A program made the translations under genes and the position numbers. A model generated the notes under the pieces. It saw only the letters and a program-made list of their open reading frames with translations. It had not been told where the DNA came from and made no database searches. 64,000 bases of DNA from JBGVSA01 sp041807905 (GTDB lineage: Bacteria > Pseudomonadota > Gammaproteobacteria > Burkholderiales > Rhodocyclaceae). The stretch's first letter is position 1; each line of letters begins with the position of its first letter. Below, piece after piece: positions 61,853-64,000 of this stretch. The stretch covers positions 62,001 to 126,000 of the forward strand of contig NZ_JBGVSA010000007.1 in assembly GCF_041807905.1 (NCBI RefSeq), written 5' to 3'.

Positions 61853-64000
61853 TCCACGCTGAGTTCAGCAAACATTGCGCCAAGTACCGCAGTCGAGGCG
61901 TGTGCGGCGGCGATGCGCACGCACCCCCCCGCCACCGATTCGTCGGCCACCACGGGCAGTTGCACCTGCCCCATCTTTGAACGCACACGCGCTTCGACGC
62001 CGGCTTGCAGACCAAGCGATACCAGCGTTGCAGCGTTGGCACGCATCGCGGGCGCCTTGGCGTCTCGGGTCTTCTGCAGCGAGGGCGCCCGGCGAACCAG
62101 CGGGTCGGCGAAGTACACCGGCACGTCGGCCACGCGTTGCACGCCGACCGCAGCGATCGCCTTGATCTCGACGCCACTGGCCGTGTTGTCCAGTGCAGCG
62201 GCGATGTCTGCCGGCAGCGCTTCGCGGCGCACGTCTTCGGACGATTCGTAGTCAAAGCCTTCGAGGCCCAGCACGTTACCCAGCACGCGCAACACCTTCC
62301 AGGCCGGACGGGTTTCTCCGACAGGCTTGGCAACCGCATTGAACGATTGCGCACGGCCTTCGGCATTCACGAACGTGCCGGAGGTTTCGGTGAAGGGCGC
62401 GATCGGCAACATGGCGTCGGCGTATTCGGGCGCATCGCCCGCGAAGCTGCCCAGATGGATGACCGTCGCGGCCTGTGCCAGAGCCGCGCGCGCTTGTGCG
62501 CCATCGGCGGTGTCGAGGAACGGATCGTTGCCCACGACGATGTAGGCCTTGAGCGGCGATGCCAGCATGGCAGCAGCGTTCTTGCCGTTGGCCGGCACGG
62601 CTTTGGCAAGATAGCCGCCGACGGAGTTGGCCGCTTCGCCGATGACACCAAAAGAGGCGCCGGTCAGGCGGGCCAGTTCTTGCGCCAGTGCGTGGATGGC
62701 GGCGTAGTCCGGATGCTGCACGGCGTAGTTGCCGAGCAACACGGCGCGCTTCTCACCGTTGGTGAGCGCTGCGACGATGGCCTTGGCGGCATCGCTGTCG
62801 GCGGCGGCAGCCACTGCATTGCGCGCGTCGTCGCCGATGTCTGCACCATTGGCCGCAGCCTTGACCACTTCAGCGAGTACCCGCACGAATTCGCTCGGCG
62901 CCACGATGGCATCGGCGGCCAGCACCATGTTCAGGTCGTCGGCGGAAGCGTGGATGCGAGCGAGCTTGCCGCCTTTCTTGCCAGCCTGGCGCAGGCGTTG
63001 CGCGATCAGCGGGTGATCTTTGCGCAGGAAGCTGCCGATCACCAGCGCGCCGTCGAGATCCGACAGTGCGGCCACCGGCATGCCCAGCCATGGTGCGCCG
63101 GCGAGTTTGCCGTCGAGCGAGAAGTCGCTCTGGCGCAGGCGGAAGTCGACGTTGTCCGAGCCCAGTGCACGCACCAGCTTTTGCACGAGGAACATCTCTT
63201 CGACCGTGGCATGCGGCGACACCAGCGCACCGATAGCATCGGCGCCATGATCGGCGGCCACGCCGCGCAGGCTCTTGGCCACGTAGTCGAGCGCAGTCTG
63301 CCAATCGACGCTGTGCCATTCGCCGCCGTGCTTGAGCATCGGCGTGGTCAGACGGTCATCGGCGTAGAGGCCTTCGTACGAGAAGCGGTCCTTGTCGGAC
63401 AGCCAGCATTCGTTGACGTCTTCGTTTTCGAGCGGTAGCACGCGCTTGACTTCGTCGTGCTTGACCTGCACGACGAGGTTGGAGCCCAGCGAATCGTGCG
63501 GGCTCACCGACTTGCGACGGACCAGTTCCCAGGTACGTGCGGCAAAGCGGAACGGTTTGGAGGTCAGCGCGCCGACCGGGCACAGGTCGATCATGTTGCC
63601 CGACAGTTCGGAATCCACGGTCTGGCCGACGAAGGCCATGATTTCGGAATGCTCACCGCGGTTGGCCATGCCCAGTTCCATCACGCCAGCCACTTCCTGG
63701 CCGAAGCGCACACATCGCGTGCAATGAATGCAGCGCGTCATGTCGGTGGAAATGAGCGGACCGAGGTTCTTGTTGAAGACGACGCGCTTTTCTTCCTTGT
63801 AGCGCGAAGCTGCACCACCGTAGCCGACAGCCAGATCCTGCAACTGGCATTCACCGCCCTGGTCGCAGATCGGGCAATCCAGCGGGTGATTGATCAGCAG
63901 GAACTCCATCACGGACTTCTGGGCCTTGACGGCCTTTTCGGAGTGCGTGGCGACCTTCATGCCGTTGGTGACGGGCGTCGCGCAAGCCGGCAGTGCCTTG
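61843..64000 (-). CDS. nuoG: NADH-quinone oxidoreductase subunit G, N-terminus outside
   Basis: About 719 residues visible; the frame runs to the window edge, so the first about 50-70 residues with the 2Fe-2S site are missing. Visible: H-P-L-D-C-P-I-C-D-Q-G-G-E-C-Q-L-Q-D and R-C-I-H-C-T-R-C-V-R-F (4Fe-4S clusters), then the molybdopterin-like fold with D-L-C-P-V-G-A-L-T-S. Part of the electron chain in the peripheral arm of complex I. The last 200 residues are less conserved. The stop overlaps nuoH. Confidence 0.97.
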   Translation of the reverse strand, partial: KALPACATPVTNGMKVATHSEKAVKAQKSVMEFLLINHPLDCPICDQGGECQLQDLAVGYGGAASRYKEEKRVVFNKNLGPLISTDMTRCIHCTRCVRFGQEVAGVMELGMANRGEHSEIMAFVGQTVDSELSGNMIDLCPVGALTSKPFRFAARTWELVRRKSVSPHDSLGSNLVVQVKHDEVKRVLPLENEDVNECWLSDKDRFSYEGLYADDRLTTPMLKHGGEWHSVDWQTALDYVAKSLRGVAADHGADAIGALVSPHATVEEMFLVQKLVRALGSDNVDFRLRQSDFSLDGKLAGAPWLGMPVAALSDLDGALVIGSFLRKDHPLIAQRLRQAGKKGGKLARIHASADDLNMVLAADAIVAPSEFVRVLAEVVKAAANGADIGDDARNAVAAAADSDAAKAIVAALTNGEKRAVLLGNYAVQHPDYAAIHALAQELARLTGASFGVIGEAANSVGGYLAKAVPANGKNAAAMLASPLKAYIVVGNDPFLDTADGAQARAALAQAATVIHLGSFAGDAPEYADAMLPIAPFTETSGTFVNAEGRAQSFNAVAKPVGETRPAWKVLRVLGNVLGLEGFDYESSEDVRREALPADIAAALDNTASGVEIKAIAAVGVQRVADVPVYFADPLVRRAPSLQKTRDAKAPAMRANAATLVSLGLQAGVEARVRSKMGQVQLPVVADESVAGGCVRIAAAHASTAVLGAMFAELSVECA

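Overview
The window holds most of a temperate, contractile-tailed prophage (1 to about 40,800) joined to a beta-proteobacterial chromosome (about 40,800 to 64,000). The host part (mutS, amino-acid permease, LacI regulator, PBP5-type carboxypeptidase, cytochromes c, NUDIX hydrolase and a nuoG-N operon followed by a DUF2818 gene) is GC-rich and points to a Burkholderiaceae member. Pandoraea is my best guess, but this is an inference from gene content, not a database match.

Prophage late half (minus strand, 20,627 down to 1): small terminase-like protein, large terminase, DUF1073 portal, head morphogenesis protein, DUF2213 protein, cement protein, DUF2184 capsid, connectors, DUF3383 sheath, DUF3277 tube, a tail chaperone with a -1 frameshift product, a tape measure with a lysozyme-like end, and the baseplate genes up to a tail fibre. 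Three plus-strand cargo units interrupt or border it: a secreted protein with a duplicated two-cysteine unit (4300-5148), a HigBA toxin-antitoxin pair (6177-6764), and a second toxin-antitoxin pair (20,695-21,289). Lysis genes and the left attachment site are not visible and probably lie beyond the left edge.

Prophage early half: lambda-like. A LexA-type repressor (29,502) and a Cro-like gene (29,429, minus) face away from each other across a region with three copies of the operator-like pattern AATACNNNNGTATT; two more copies lie near 31,025-31,063 at a promoter that would drive the rightward recombination operon. Leftward from cro come a cII gene with a perfect TTGC-N6-TTGC site in front of it, a winged-helix protein, a DUF559 endonuclease, a replication protein with iteron-like repeats inside its gene, a DnaB-type helicase, ninG, a DUF1367 protein and a candidate late regulator. 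Rightward come a DUF7666 protein with a 27-bp tandem repeat array, small phage proteins, bet, a YqaJ-type exonuclease, a MazZ-like protein, a lipoprotein, a modular Ala/Pro-linked protein, a DUF4224 protein and the integrase.

The integrase stop codon is 2 bp from the mutS reading frame. The first 80-150 bases of mutS are AT-rich with rare codons, then the gene switches to host-like high GC. The simplest reading is that the phage attachment core lies inside the 5' end of mutS and that the phage supplies a replacement start, so mismatch repair would depend on the prophage state. A second recurring pattern is that several phage promoters place the expected transcription start at or next to an ATG without a Shine-Dalgarno sequence (higB, second toxin, 22,884 ORF, cro, cI, and the phage-derived start of mutS), suggesting leaderless messages.

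No stretch longer than 300 bases lacks a gene. No tRNA, rRNA, CRISPR array or insertion sequence was seen.
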